DNA of 64,000 nucleotides from Beta vulgaris subsp. vulgaris (taxonomy: Eukaryota > Streptophyta > Magnoliopsida > Caryophyllales > Amaranthaceae): contig NC_079204.1 in NCBI RefSeq assembly GCF_026745355.1, positions 52,094,209 to 52,158,208 on the forward strand, read 5' to 3'. Below the pieces are notes generated by a model. It had not been told where the DNA came from. It saw nothing but the letters and a program-made list of their open reading frames with translations, and did not search any database. Of this stretch, positions 33,278-43,232 are shown piece by piece. Each line of letters opens with the position of its first letter. The first letter of the stretch is position 1. Made by a program: the position numbers and the translations under genes.

Positions 33278-33443
33278 TTAACAGATGGGCAATGTTGCCA
33301 GTAGGAGTGAATAATCAGGCGTGTGCCGAAGAGATTATTAGTTAATTGTAGGCAATAATTCCGGCATAGCCGGGAAGAGCCGTTTTATCTTAATAAAATG
33401 AGCATCTTCCACACACATCAGTCAATGCTGCCCATCCCATTAA
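33278..33443 (+). other. Spacer after pol
   Basis: Non-coding. It contains CCGGCATAGCCGGGAAGAGCC and a TTAATAAAATGAGC phrase that could serve as a poly(A) signal of a pol transcript (AATAAA at 33391). Confidence 0.3.
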
Positions 33444-33865
33444 CATTATTGATTAATCAGTCAATGACCTTAGTGGATCTGCTGAATTAATCAATAGTGT
33501 GAAACCGGTCAATGACCTTCGTGGATCTGCCGGTATAAAATAAATTAAACATTATTGATTAATCAGTCAATGACCTTAGTGGATCTGCTGAATTAATCAA
33601 TAGTGTGAAACCGGTCAATGACCTTCGTGGATCTGCCGGTAGTAAATAAATTAAGCATTATTGATTAATCAGTCAACGACCTTAGTGGATCTGCTGAATT
33701 AATCAATAGTGTGAAACCGGTCAACGACCTTCGTGGATCTGCCGGTATAAAATAATTAAGCATTATTGATTAATCAGTCAATGACCTTAGTGGATCTGCT
33801 GAATTAACCAATAGTGAGAAACCGGTCAATGACCTTCGTGGATCTGCCGGTATAAATAAATTAAG
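33444..33865 (+). repeat. Tandem array, four copies of 105-106 bp
   Basis: Copies start at 33444, 33550, 33656 and 33761 with CATTATTGATTAATCAGTCA, and a partial fifth starts at 33866. Each monomer contains two related halves (TCAATGACCTTAGTGGATCT and TCAATGACCTTCGTGGATCT), so the unit arose from a shorter repeat. Tat-type elements are known to carry such arrays in the 3' region. Confidence 0.95.
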
Positions 33866-34190
33866 CATTAATCCGTCTAATAGACCATTGAAATCGGTCA
33901 ATAACCACGATTAAACATGCGACAAACATAAACAAATATAAAAGACGATACGAAAGTCCATCAAAAAATGTACTTCATTAATCAATGAAAAATTACAATC
34001 CTAGAGCTAAACAGTCAACCACATACGGTATGACCGCCAAAAGAAAAGCAAAAAGCCGATCACAGGCGAACGGATTTACAGAACGGTAAAGATAGTTTGG
34101 CTGCCCAAGAAGAAAGACGGCATGGGGGCGTAAAGCACACCACCCACAAAGTGACCCAATACAAGAAGGGCAAGGAGGAAGGCTGAGAGT

Positions 34191-37028
34191 CTACTTGGTT
34201 TGCTCTTCCTCCTCAGAGCCGTCAACAACAACCACTGGCTCCTCCAGAGTAGGATCGGCATCAGGGTTGGCAGTATCAGCGGCGTCGTTGACAGCCTCTT
34301 GCTCCTCCTCAAATTCAACTCTGGGGTCAGCATTGGCGATGTCAGCTTCAGTAACACCGGGATCCAGGTCCTCACCTTCAACTGGTAGCCCATGGACGAG
34401 GTTGGTATGCGCCTCCTCGATCTTGGACCAGTCGAGTCCGGGAAGGTGTGACGAACACATCTCATGGCCGCAGACCAGCCACCGTTGTACCGGTTGAGTA
34501 AGCGGCTTACAAAGTCCATACCCTTTTGGTACTCCTTAACGGTGGCGCGCTCCAGCTCTTTGGCTTCAGAAATTTGCTCCCGGAGAAGCCTAATCTCCTC
34601 ATCCTTATTGAACAGGACCAGAGAGTGATCTTCCACCGCCTTTGTGAGGGTGGCATCAGCCTTGCTCTCCGCAGCCAGCGCGTCATTCTTCTCGGTAATG
34701 GCCGCAAGCCGCTCTTGCTCCTTAACGGCCATTTTACCTTTCAGCTCCTTATTCTCCTTAACTTCGTTGAAGTAAGAAGTCTGGAAGTACCGGTAGAAGT
34801 CGCAGAGCTCTTTACCGGACTGGGCAGACTGCAAAAGGCAAAGAGAAACAGAAAGGTCAAGACAACGAATAGACCGATAGCAAACTTGCAAAAGAAAGGG
34901 TAAAGGTTGTTGATCTTACCAGGGCCAAATTATGCGCATGCGTGGCGGCAAGCGTATAAACCTCGTCCACCGGAATGTCGTATTTAAGCTGTGTAGCTTT
35001 TAAAATACGGTATCCCAGATTCCCGCCCTCAAGAGGACGGTCCAAGAGCAGCGATTCGTCGTCCAAAACAGTCATCTTTGGATCGAACTTCTCGCCATTC
35101 TTCACCGGAGAGCGAGCCCAACGCCTCTTCAAACATCCGGCATCTCCATCCGGTCTCGCTCCAGATAGCCCTGCTTTCTGGGCTTGGCGAAGGACTCCAG
35201 GCCGGGAACCATATCTGGCAGAGTAAGTTGCTTATAGATCTTGGGCCGCAGGGAGGAGGTGCCTACCTCGGCAACCCGGCCGGAAAGCAAGGGGGGAGCA
35301 GTGGAAACATTAGTTTCCTTGTCCTTGCCCACCCTAGAGGCAATCTTTTTGGCCGCCGGCTCGGCCCCCGTCTGCTCCGGTTTCCTTTTCCGGGCCTGGA
35401 CCTCAGCCTGACGGCGTTGCAGGGGAATAGTATCCCTGACATCGTCGTCAGTACCGGATCTCCGGACGGACCCCCGGCCACCTCGGCCTCCTCGGCCGCC
35501 ACCAGCCGACAGTTGGATAGGGACATACTTGCTTGCAGGCTTAGGAGGCATGTTACTCAAAGGCCGGTAAGATCTGTCGACGTGAAGGGCTTCACGGATC
35601 AGGAAATCCTTGCCTACAAAGAAGACGAGATCGCAGTCAGAAAACAGCAACAAAAGCAGGCAGATAGCTAACAAAAGCAAAAACAAAACACACCGTATGG
35701 GTCAGACCGGCAGAAGCCTAAGGCCGACAAAGCCGGGTTAGTAAAAACATAGCTGGTGTGAGGAAGCCAGTACTTGGGAACTGGTATCCTCTTCTTGCCT
35801 CTCAGCGCCGGGATAGAGTCCGACGCGAAGTAATCAAAGGCCACACGTTCCCGGCGGGTTAAACCCCTATCCCTGATATGTTCCATGCGAGAACGGAGTT
35901 TAGTCCATTGACGTCTCAAAGGGAAATCATCAGGAACACGCACCCAGAAAAATCGGCCTCTCCAGAGCTTGAGGGAGCTAGGTTTGGGTAGACCGTTAAC
36001 TTACCCGCTTTCGTGTATATCGACATCCACCCACGGCCCTCAAGCTCGTTATCCCGGGACTTCCTTTTCTTCCCGGCCCCTTTACCCTTGGCAGAGCCGT
36101 CTTCCTTAATCCAGTGGAGTTTGCGGAAGAGGTTCAAGGTTTCCGGAAAACCCTTATAACGGACCACCCAAGCATAGGCCATCAAATTCCGCCATCCTAA
36201 GGGGGTCAGTTGGGCCAAACATATGTTCCAGGCTTTAAAGACCTTGACGAAAAATGGATCCAAGGGAAATCGCAGTCCAAAATCAAGCATGTGGGCATAA
36301 ATAGCCACATGACCGGAAGGGCAATCTGTTACACGGCTTCCTTCAACCGGGAGGGCTAATTTGTAATCGTCCGGAAAAGCAAAATATTGGGGACCCTTAA
36401 TCAGAAATTTGCTTTGCCGGCAGGTCCTAGCCCAGCCGCTATCTAATTGGACACTACCAGCACAGTCCTCATCACTGGGCGGCATGAACAGTTTCGCTAG
36501 GGTATCCTCATCAGAATCCTCAGGGATTATCTCGGGAGGGTCCTCTCGGTCAGAATCCGACTCAGCTTCTAAGAGGTGGACTCCTCATCCGTCCCGCTAC
36601 ATATTTTTCTACACTCTCTACCGCATCTGAGTGGACAGGAGAGGCCGGAATCTCCCTAGGTACCGGTCTATAGGATGTCTCACCCACCTCAAAGGTAGAG
36701 CGCCTGACAGGAGACGAGCCGGAAGGAAACAATTCAGGGGAATGTTCAGCTAAACCTCTCATGGTTCCATACTGACCTAAAGCCCCGGCTTGTCCCAGTA
36801 CCATCTTTAAGGGGAGGCATGAATGGCCGGCTCCACATCTTGTCTACCGGAAGTACTACAATCATTCTGGCTATTTACCCTATGTTCTGAAGTAGGAGTA
36901 ACCAGGGGAGAAGTGGTAACCTCTACAGACCTAATGGAGGTGTTATCAGACTCGGCATCACTCTCACTCATAATAGAAGGAGACTTAGATATGTCTTGGG
37001 AATCAGAATTTTCAGAATTGGACGACAT
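34191..37028 (-). pseudogene. Antisense additional gene of the gypsy element (transposase_28/PF04195-like), intron-containing, decayed
   Basis: Reading from the ATG at 37028 (MSSNSENSDSQDISKSPSIM): a Ser/Asp/Glu-rich N-terminus; then at 36485-35920 a conserved block (CPSGHVAIYAHMLDFGLRFP, LAQLTPLGWRNLMAYAW) like the 'putative gypsy type transposon' domain; then FPLRRQWTKLRSRMEHIRDR. After an intron comes an RGG-rich stretch (GGGRGGRGGRG, about 35490), then a coiled-coil-like Lys/Glu/Ala region (34790-34520) and an acidic end finishing at 34191. A convincing GT-AG intron is 34829-34919, and another is about 35608-35694. Frameshifts near 36805, 35945, 35130 and 34455 break it. Antisense extra genes are known in Tat elements such as Grande; function unknown. 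Confidence 0.7.
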
Positions 37029-37253
37029 TATAAATAAGACGGTATGAAAGATCGGAAAAAGTTTTGATAAAATACCTGGAAGTAAAGACGCGAAGGGAAA
37101 ATACACCGGAATCAACTGGTAGCGTGAGGCCGGAATGAGAGATCAAGCAAATACCGCCAAGAAACGAAAGGATTTTGGAGAGAGAAAGTCCGATATGAGC
37201 GCGATCACAAGAGAGAGATTGCAAGAAGTGAGAAGTAGAGGTCGCACAAGAGG

Positions 37254-37261
37254 TATTTATA
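37254..37261 (-). promoter_or_regulatory. TATA box of the antisense gene
   Basis: The minus strand reads CCTATAAATACCTC here, 226 bases upstream of the antisense ATG at 37028. It is a different site from the plus-strand TATA box in the LTR, so the antisense gene seems to have its own promoter between itself and the right LTR. Confidence 0.55.
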
Positions 37262-37517
37262 GGAAAAGTCGCGGTCGAGATTAAGTGACGCTTCGTCTTC
37301 CCGACATGATCATGCCACGTGTTTTAGTAGCACCCAGCTGTGAAGCAATCACTCTTCGAAGAGCTTTCAATGTAGGTGCGCAGCTCGAGGTGACCGTTGG
37401 AATTCCCTGACAACGATTCACATTCTCTCGCTAAAAGTAACTCAGCATCTCCCATAACGGTTTGCAACCTATTAAACCGGATACGCCTATAATAGGCATA
37501 CCGGCTTGGGGGCTAGT

Positions 37518-37964
37518 TGTATGGGGGCTGACTAAGTTCCATACCGGTTCAATTGATACCGGTCTAATAGCTTTTGGGCTTACGAGTCTGGGCTAAGATC
37601 CATTTTATATCTACAACGCCTACGGGCCTAAAAAGATATATTTTCAGTAAAAGATAAGAATATATCCTAAGGGAATATTCTTGGGAATCTCTCCCGTGAT
37701 TACCGGGCCCAACAATGAGATGGGCTTAATCAAGTCCCTATAAATACTCCGTTGATCTGAGTCATAAGGTACGTACACGAATCCCAATACATTATACTTG
37801 AGAGGTACCGGCTTTAAACCTAATACTGACTTAGGCATCGGAGGGGCGTTCCTCGGATCAACCCCCGAGGCTAGTTCACTTATTCTATTTTGCAGGAATC
37901 CAACCCGGCTTGAATACAAGGACTTACCGGTTTAGAACCCTGTGATTTGTCCCGTACCGGAACA
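37518..37964 (+). repeat. Right LTR of the gypsy element
   Basis: 447 bp, preceded by the purine-rich GCTTGGGGGCTAGT (candidate polypurine tract, 37504-37517). TATAAATA is at 37739-37746. It differs from the left LTR mainly by one-base changes in homopolymers. Confidence 0.95.
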
Positions 37965-37969
37965 ATGAC

Positions 37970-38342
37970 AAATTCTTCAAAATTAGAGTTTCATGTCCAA
38001 ATAACTATTTCAACTCGTTGTTTACCAAAATTAATATTAGAGGATTTAACTAGTCAACTAAAATAGGCCAAAAAGCTCTGTAATTTATACTCAATAGTAT
38101 ATATTCCAAACAGGGCCTATGAATATGAAGTCAAAAGCAAAAATATTAAGCATACTAGTTGATTGTGAATGCCAAAATTGATAGTGCTTTCTCCCTTCTT
38201 TTGCAACTTTACCTAGTTATATTCTTTAATTTGGAATATTTCCTAATCCTTATCTAGAACGGGTTCTCAAAATAAAGAATATTTCCTCCATCTCTTTAAT
38301 GGTCTAAGTATTTTAGTTTGACTTATGCATCAATTATAGGCA
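37970..38342. other. Gene-free flank of the gypsy element
   Basis: AT-rich. The phrase TTCCAAACAGGGCCTATG near 38102 may be the right end of an older TIR element whose left end is TATGGTCATGTTTGACG near 26809, now separated by the LINE tail and the gypsy element. Confidence 0.35.
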
Positions 38343-38602
38343 AAATTGGCCTCAACATCCTAAACTATAACTCGACTGCACCCAACACCACCAACTACGA
38401 CTAGTAGCCTAAACACCATCAACTATGGGATGGGGTGCATTTCCTACCATAAATGAGGCCGGAAGCCTAAAATGTTGCTGAAGACGGTGGGTTTTTATGG
38501 TACAAACTGCACTCCATCCCATAATTGATGGTGTTTAGGCTACTAATCATAGTTGATGGTGTTAGATGCACCGAGCTATAAGTCAGGATGTTGAGGTCAA
38601 TT
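38343..38602. mobile_element. Foldback MITE
   Basis: The two arms of about 115 bp are inverted repeats: AAATTGGCCTCAACATCC at the left, GGATGTTGAGGTCAATT at the right, with matched inner phrases GATGGTGTTTAGGC and GCCTAAACACCATC. Centre near 38475. Non-coding. Confidence 0.8.
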
Positions 38603-40880
38603 CTTTACTTATATATACCAATCTAATTATATATGTACAAATATATTGATATATGTAATCATATAAAGTATAATATACTTGAGTTTGTCAGTATATATCT
38701 ATATTTCAGGTTATCACATATTATTGTTCTTACTAATAGATACTATTGTCCCTTTTCTCTCTTGCTTAGTGAGAAATGATTTGGTGTTTATTAAAAGGTG
38801 GGAGGTGCATGGTGTTTGTAAATACTCATTGCTTCATTGGACTCCATATCCAAGGAAAATTTCGGTGTGCTTTACAGTTGGATAACCAAGAATCATTTGA
38901 TTTATTTGACTACAGTGTTTTGTTTTCGAGTAATATAAAAAGAAAGATGATGTATTTTTCCCTTTTTATATGGGTGATTCACGTCTACTTATACTCTCAG
39001 TCTCTTACTAACAATTATTACTACATTATATAATCAGGGTGTTAGGGATATTAGTTAACAGGAATTCAGCATAAATCAGTCAATAACGTAATTTGGAAAT
39101 GATTGAAGATTTGAATCTAGATGTGCGTTAATGCCTTCATTATTAAGCTATATGCTGCAACTTAGTGATCGAGTGATATGTTTAATGTTTGTGGAACATA
39201 GACAAGAAGATTGAGAAGTTAAATATGAGAAATAAAAGTAAAGAAGATGAATCAACAAATATACGTGGTTCTGTTAATATGACCTACTCCACTGGCATGA
39301 AGGATTATAAAAGATAAATAATGTAGGAGATACAACTTTCCTCTCGAAAACTTTATTATATTGTTATGAAAGCTATTAAGAAAACTTTCTAATGGTTAAA
39401 GAAGTTTTCTTTATTTTATAGTCATATGATGCTTTATTTATGATACAATAATCGATGGGACCAAATTTTTCACAAAAGAAAATATATTTCTTTGACCGGT
39501 AAGTGAAACTTTCAAAAGAATTTTCGAAATATTATGGTCAACCAAATTGTTGTTGATACTTCATGAAAAATGCAACTTTATGCTTCACCCAAATGATCAC
39601 TTTACCATAATTCTTATTGCACATGCATCTTCTAGGCGGTTTATATCTTTATGATAGATACATATTGTATATAATGCACACGACAACCATTTCATTATAG
39701 CCTTCTACAGTTCTACTACACTTGTTGGCACATGCAAACATTGCTAGTTCAAATTCAAACTTCCATTCATTCATAACCTACGTTATCGTTTAAAAAAAAC
39801 CGTGACTATGTCATTTATTATATAAATTGAGTTAGTGATATGATAATTAAACCTAGATTATAATGAAGATAACATTAATTAAAGTCACTAGTTATTAATC
39901 TTATTTATAGTCTTAGTTTGCCTTTAGAAAATGCAAAAATAGGACTTGATGAATAAAAAAAAACTAATGATGATTGCAAATTGAAAACTACTTGAGGGAT
40001 TGATTTAATTGAGTAATGATCAAAATGAGACTGAGTGGGATGTAAAGATGCTTTTGACTAATTGAAGAGATAGACTTTTAGCAACCAAAACTTTTAAAAT
40101 AAATCCGACATAGAGCGTGATTACGGTGGAGGTGCAATAACAAATTTTACAATAATTGTGTGTGGGCAAATCAAAGGATGGCCTTGCTATTGCAGTAGTG
40201 GTGTAGTGTAGTACCATACCACCTTTAATTCAACTTTTGCATGGGAGAGGATGGATCTTTTAAATGGGTCATTAGAACTTAATTGGACCCGCTTTGCTAG
40301 TTGTTCGAATTGAACATTCTTAGGTGAAAAAATAGTTGAATTATTTTTAAAATAGTTGAATTATTTTCCGCTCTCCTACATTATTTTAATGCGTCTTTTA
40401 CACTTTTAGAATCAAACATTATTTTTTTGTATTTCTTCCTTGTTTTTTGCCTTTTTCTTAGTTTTCCGTAAACTGAACTGTAACAATTAAATAAAAACGA
40501 ATGGAGTATTAAGGAATTACTATATTAAAATGAAGGAAGATAATACAAGTTGTATTATAATGAATTACATTTAGTTAAACATAACAAGCATATTTGTATT
40601 GAAAACTGACAATGGATATAAACTACTCTCTCCGAGCTCCGTCTCTAAATAGAGTGCCCATTTTTCTATTTATGTTTGTCCCAAATAGATTTCTCATTTT
40701 CTTATTTGGTATGGGTCCACCAATTATAATATTATTTTTCTTTCAACTTTTATAGTATCACTCACTTTTCCATATGACCCACATTCGCTCTTCTTAATAA
40801 ACAATTCATAAAAAGTGTACCAGCTTCTATATTTAATTATGATTTAATACAAATAAGGTCCTACATATGATTTCTTCTTA
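38603..40880. other. Long gene-free AT-rich stretch
   Basis: Open frames of 60-85 codons at 38679-39033 and 40020-40217 have no recognisable domain and look like chance. Around 40625 begins a decayed Stowaway-like end (ACTCTCTCCGAGCTCCGTC) whose partner may lie near 41280-41300, outside the nested MITE at 40881-41250. Confidence 0.4.
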
Positions 40881-41250
40881 GGCTCCGTTTGGTTGGGTGT
40901 AAAACATTTTAACTGTAAAATAATTTTCAAAAAAAATTTACAATGTAAAATACAATTTCAAAATTAGTTTTTCGTTATTTGGTTCCATGTAAGAAAAATG
41001 ATGAAACAAAAGGAAAATGAAAGGAAAAGTAAGGAAGTAATAAAAAGAATGCACAATGGAGATAAGGAAAAGGAAGAAAAACAGATATTCTTTTATTTTT
41101 TGAAGGGAAAATGATTTTCCATCATTAAGAGAGCAATTTTACTCCGAGGACAAATGGTTTTACACTACTTAACAAACCAAACAATGTAAAATTAAAAATA
41201 GAGGAAAATAGTTTTCCAGAATAATGTTTTACACCATATCAAACGGAACC
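40881..41250. mobile_element. MITE with GGCTCCGTTTGG ends
   Basis: GGCTCCGTTTGGTTGGGTGT at the left and the complement of ACACCATATCAAACGGAACC at the right. The arms continue with GTAAAACATT in inverted form. The flanking TTA and ATA would be a mutated TWA duplication, so Tourist-like is likely. Probably nested in a decayed Stowaway element. Confidence 0.7.
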
Positions 41251-41405
41251 ATAATACTTGTGCCCAAAAAAAATGAATACTCCATTTAAAAATGAAGGGA
41301 ATATATATATATTATCTAGTTAACTGAAAACAGAAAACGATAATGGAGTTGCGAATACATTCCTATTGTTTAAACGTTGGAGCAACCATATAGCAATTGG
41401 GCCTG

Positions 41406-41412
41406 TATAAAA
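41406..41412 (+). promoter_or_regulatory. TATA box of an orphan promoter/leader
   Basis: TATAAAA within GCCTGTATAAAAGGAAA. It is followed by a less AT-rich stretch with GCGCCAAATTCCC, TTCCCGCTC and TTCCCGCCC motifs (E2F-like), then a CTCTCTCTCTCTCTCT tract at about 41548-41565 and an ATG at 41588 that opens only 14 codons. It has the look of a plant gene's 5' end. The matching coding region is not visible downstream, so it could belong to a lost gene, a non-coding RNA, or a gene whose coding exons are short. Confidence 0.45.
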
Positions 41413-41640
41413 GGAAAAACCATACTCAGCGCCAAATTCCCAACTGTCAGCTCTTTTATAGTTGAAATTTTCAAGTTTCAACCAACTTCCCGCTCAATTG
41501 CTGCGTATTCCCGCCCTAATCGAAATTTCAGGTCTTTTTCTTTCACTCTCTCTCTCTCTCTCTATTATTTGAAGCTTCAATTCAACAATGGCGATTTCGT
41601 TATCCAATTTCACATTGTTAGGGTTTCAATAATGTTATAG

Positions 41641-43232
41641 TAATCTTGGTTGAGTTACTAGTTGATTTTGTTTTTTTGGTACTTTTACCCTAAATTTGCT
41701 GTTTGAATGGCTATCTTATTTAATTTTCATGCTCGTTGGAGAATAATATGCTTATTGATTATGGATTGAAGGAATATGGAGAGTAAATTAAAAAGAAAAT
41801 GCTGCTTTGTCTAATTGATTCTAGCATGATTGTTTCTGAGGAAATTATAATGTATAGTTGATGTTAGTGAGTAGTGACTACGTGTTAGATGTTAGAAGTT
41901 AGCTGTCAACTGTCAAAGTAACGATTGAATGTAGTAATTTTTTGTTCGGGAAATAGAATACATAAAGTTAACTTGTTAGCTTTTGCAAAATCCTAAAGTT
42001 CACAACCTCAAATGTGCTCACCACTACTTTGCCGAACACTATTATATGAAGTTTGTATCGTTTGGACTTAGTTAAAACACTAAAAGCAACTATTGTGATT
42101 AAAGCGGAATGAACTCTTAATATTGCTTTTAGTTAATAGTTAAACTGAGTTGAAGAAGAAGAAGAGCTCTTTAGGAAGTGGTATGTTGCTTGGATAAAGA
42201 AAAGTCTATATTATTGATTTGGAAGAGAGAGGGTTGACACTGCTGGACATCACGATATGTGAAACTAATTGAGTAATTATCCTCGGTAACATCAACGTCG
42301 TTGCAAACTTGCAATGCCTTTTGATTCTTGTTCCTGAAAATTTATCACATTTGGCCAATTGCTGAAGCAAAGTTCTATAGGGTTTTTGTATAACAAATTA
42401 TTACTTCATAACAAAATTATCAAGTCCTTTTTATGTACAAGACATACAATGACGCTCACCAACATTCAAATAACTGAATAAGTAGTGAATGTTTGAGTGT
42501 TTGACATACTTGAAGTTGTTTCTACTTGCTCTGTAGAGCAGTGATAGTTAAAAATAATCCATTTTTATCTCCCATCGCTCCAATTAAGGAAGCTGTTCAG
42601 ATCTAATATGACATAGATTTCTAACACTCAACACATTATGTGGAGAGGAAGTGGGGACCGGAGACTGGGGAGGAAGAAGATTCATTACATTACGGTTTGT
42701 TTTCTAAGGCTACTTATTTATAACAGGACATATTTCCATCTAATCACAAATCATTTGCTGAATTATTACATAAAAGTAATAGAACCAACCAACAATAACA
42801 GATTATAAACCGATGTGACTAACTGTACATTTCTAATGATTCCTATGAAAAGAAACATATGTACTATAGAACTGGATAACTTGCAATCTTGAGACCCAAA
42901 TAGAACTTCTCAAAAAAAGTTGAAGTACCATATGTATTTTGGATTTTGATATGGAAACATCTGCAACACCACCATCTAATTTTGAAAGTCTGAAAGAGAA
43001 GACTGGAACTCTGGAAGAGACAACATATATGAGTATCATTCTGTTCCTGGCTTGCATTTTAGGAGTCGCTGCTCATTTTCCTGCATAGTTGGGATAAATT
43101 TCTCAAGCTGAATGGTATTGTGATCTTTAAATTTTGAGTTTCTGTGACAAAGGGGAGAAAAAAAAGAACCAGAAGCACTTACTTTTATCTGAGATTCTGC
43201 CATGACAGTGATACAATTTCTTTTCATGAGAG
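41641..43232. other. Gene-free stretch between the orphan promoter and the calmodulin-binding gene
   Basis: No open frame above 75 codons. The right part (about 43040-43230) is likely the 3' untranslated region of the minus-strand gene and may contain an intron: donor-like GTAAGTGC near 43182, acceptor-like CTATGCAG near 43085. Both are read on the minus strand. Confidence 0.4.

Larger units (their letters stand above)
27369..37964 (+). mobile_element. Ty3/gypsy LTR retrotransposon of the Tat type
   Basis: 10,596 bp bounded by LTRs of 443 and 447 bp and a perfect 5-bp target duplication ATGAC (27364-27368, 37965-37969). Plus-strand gag and pol lie in the first 6 kb, in the gypsy order protease, RT, RNase H, integrase. 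A second RNase H-like domain before the integrase is characteristic of the Tat lineage (Tat, Ogre, Grande, Retand). Behind pol are a tandem array and an antisense gene. The LTRs differ by about four substitutions and four single-base indels, so the insertion is young, yet the coding region has many frameshifts. Confidence 0.95.

Noticed and set aside
38679..39033. Two overlapping plus-strand frames of 68 and 85 codons
   Set aside because: Hydrophobic, AT-driven translations without a recognisable domain; no splice partners found nearby.
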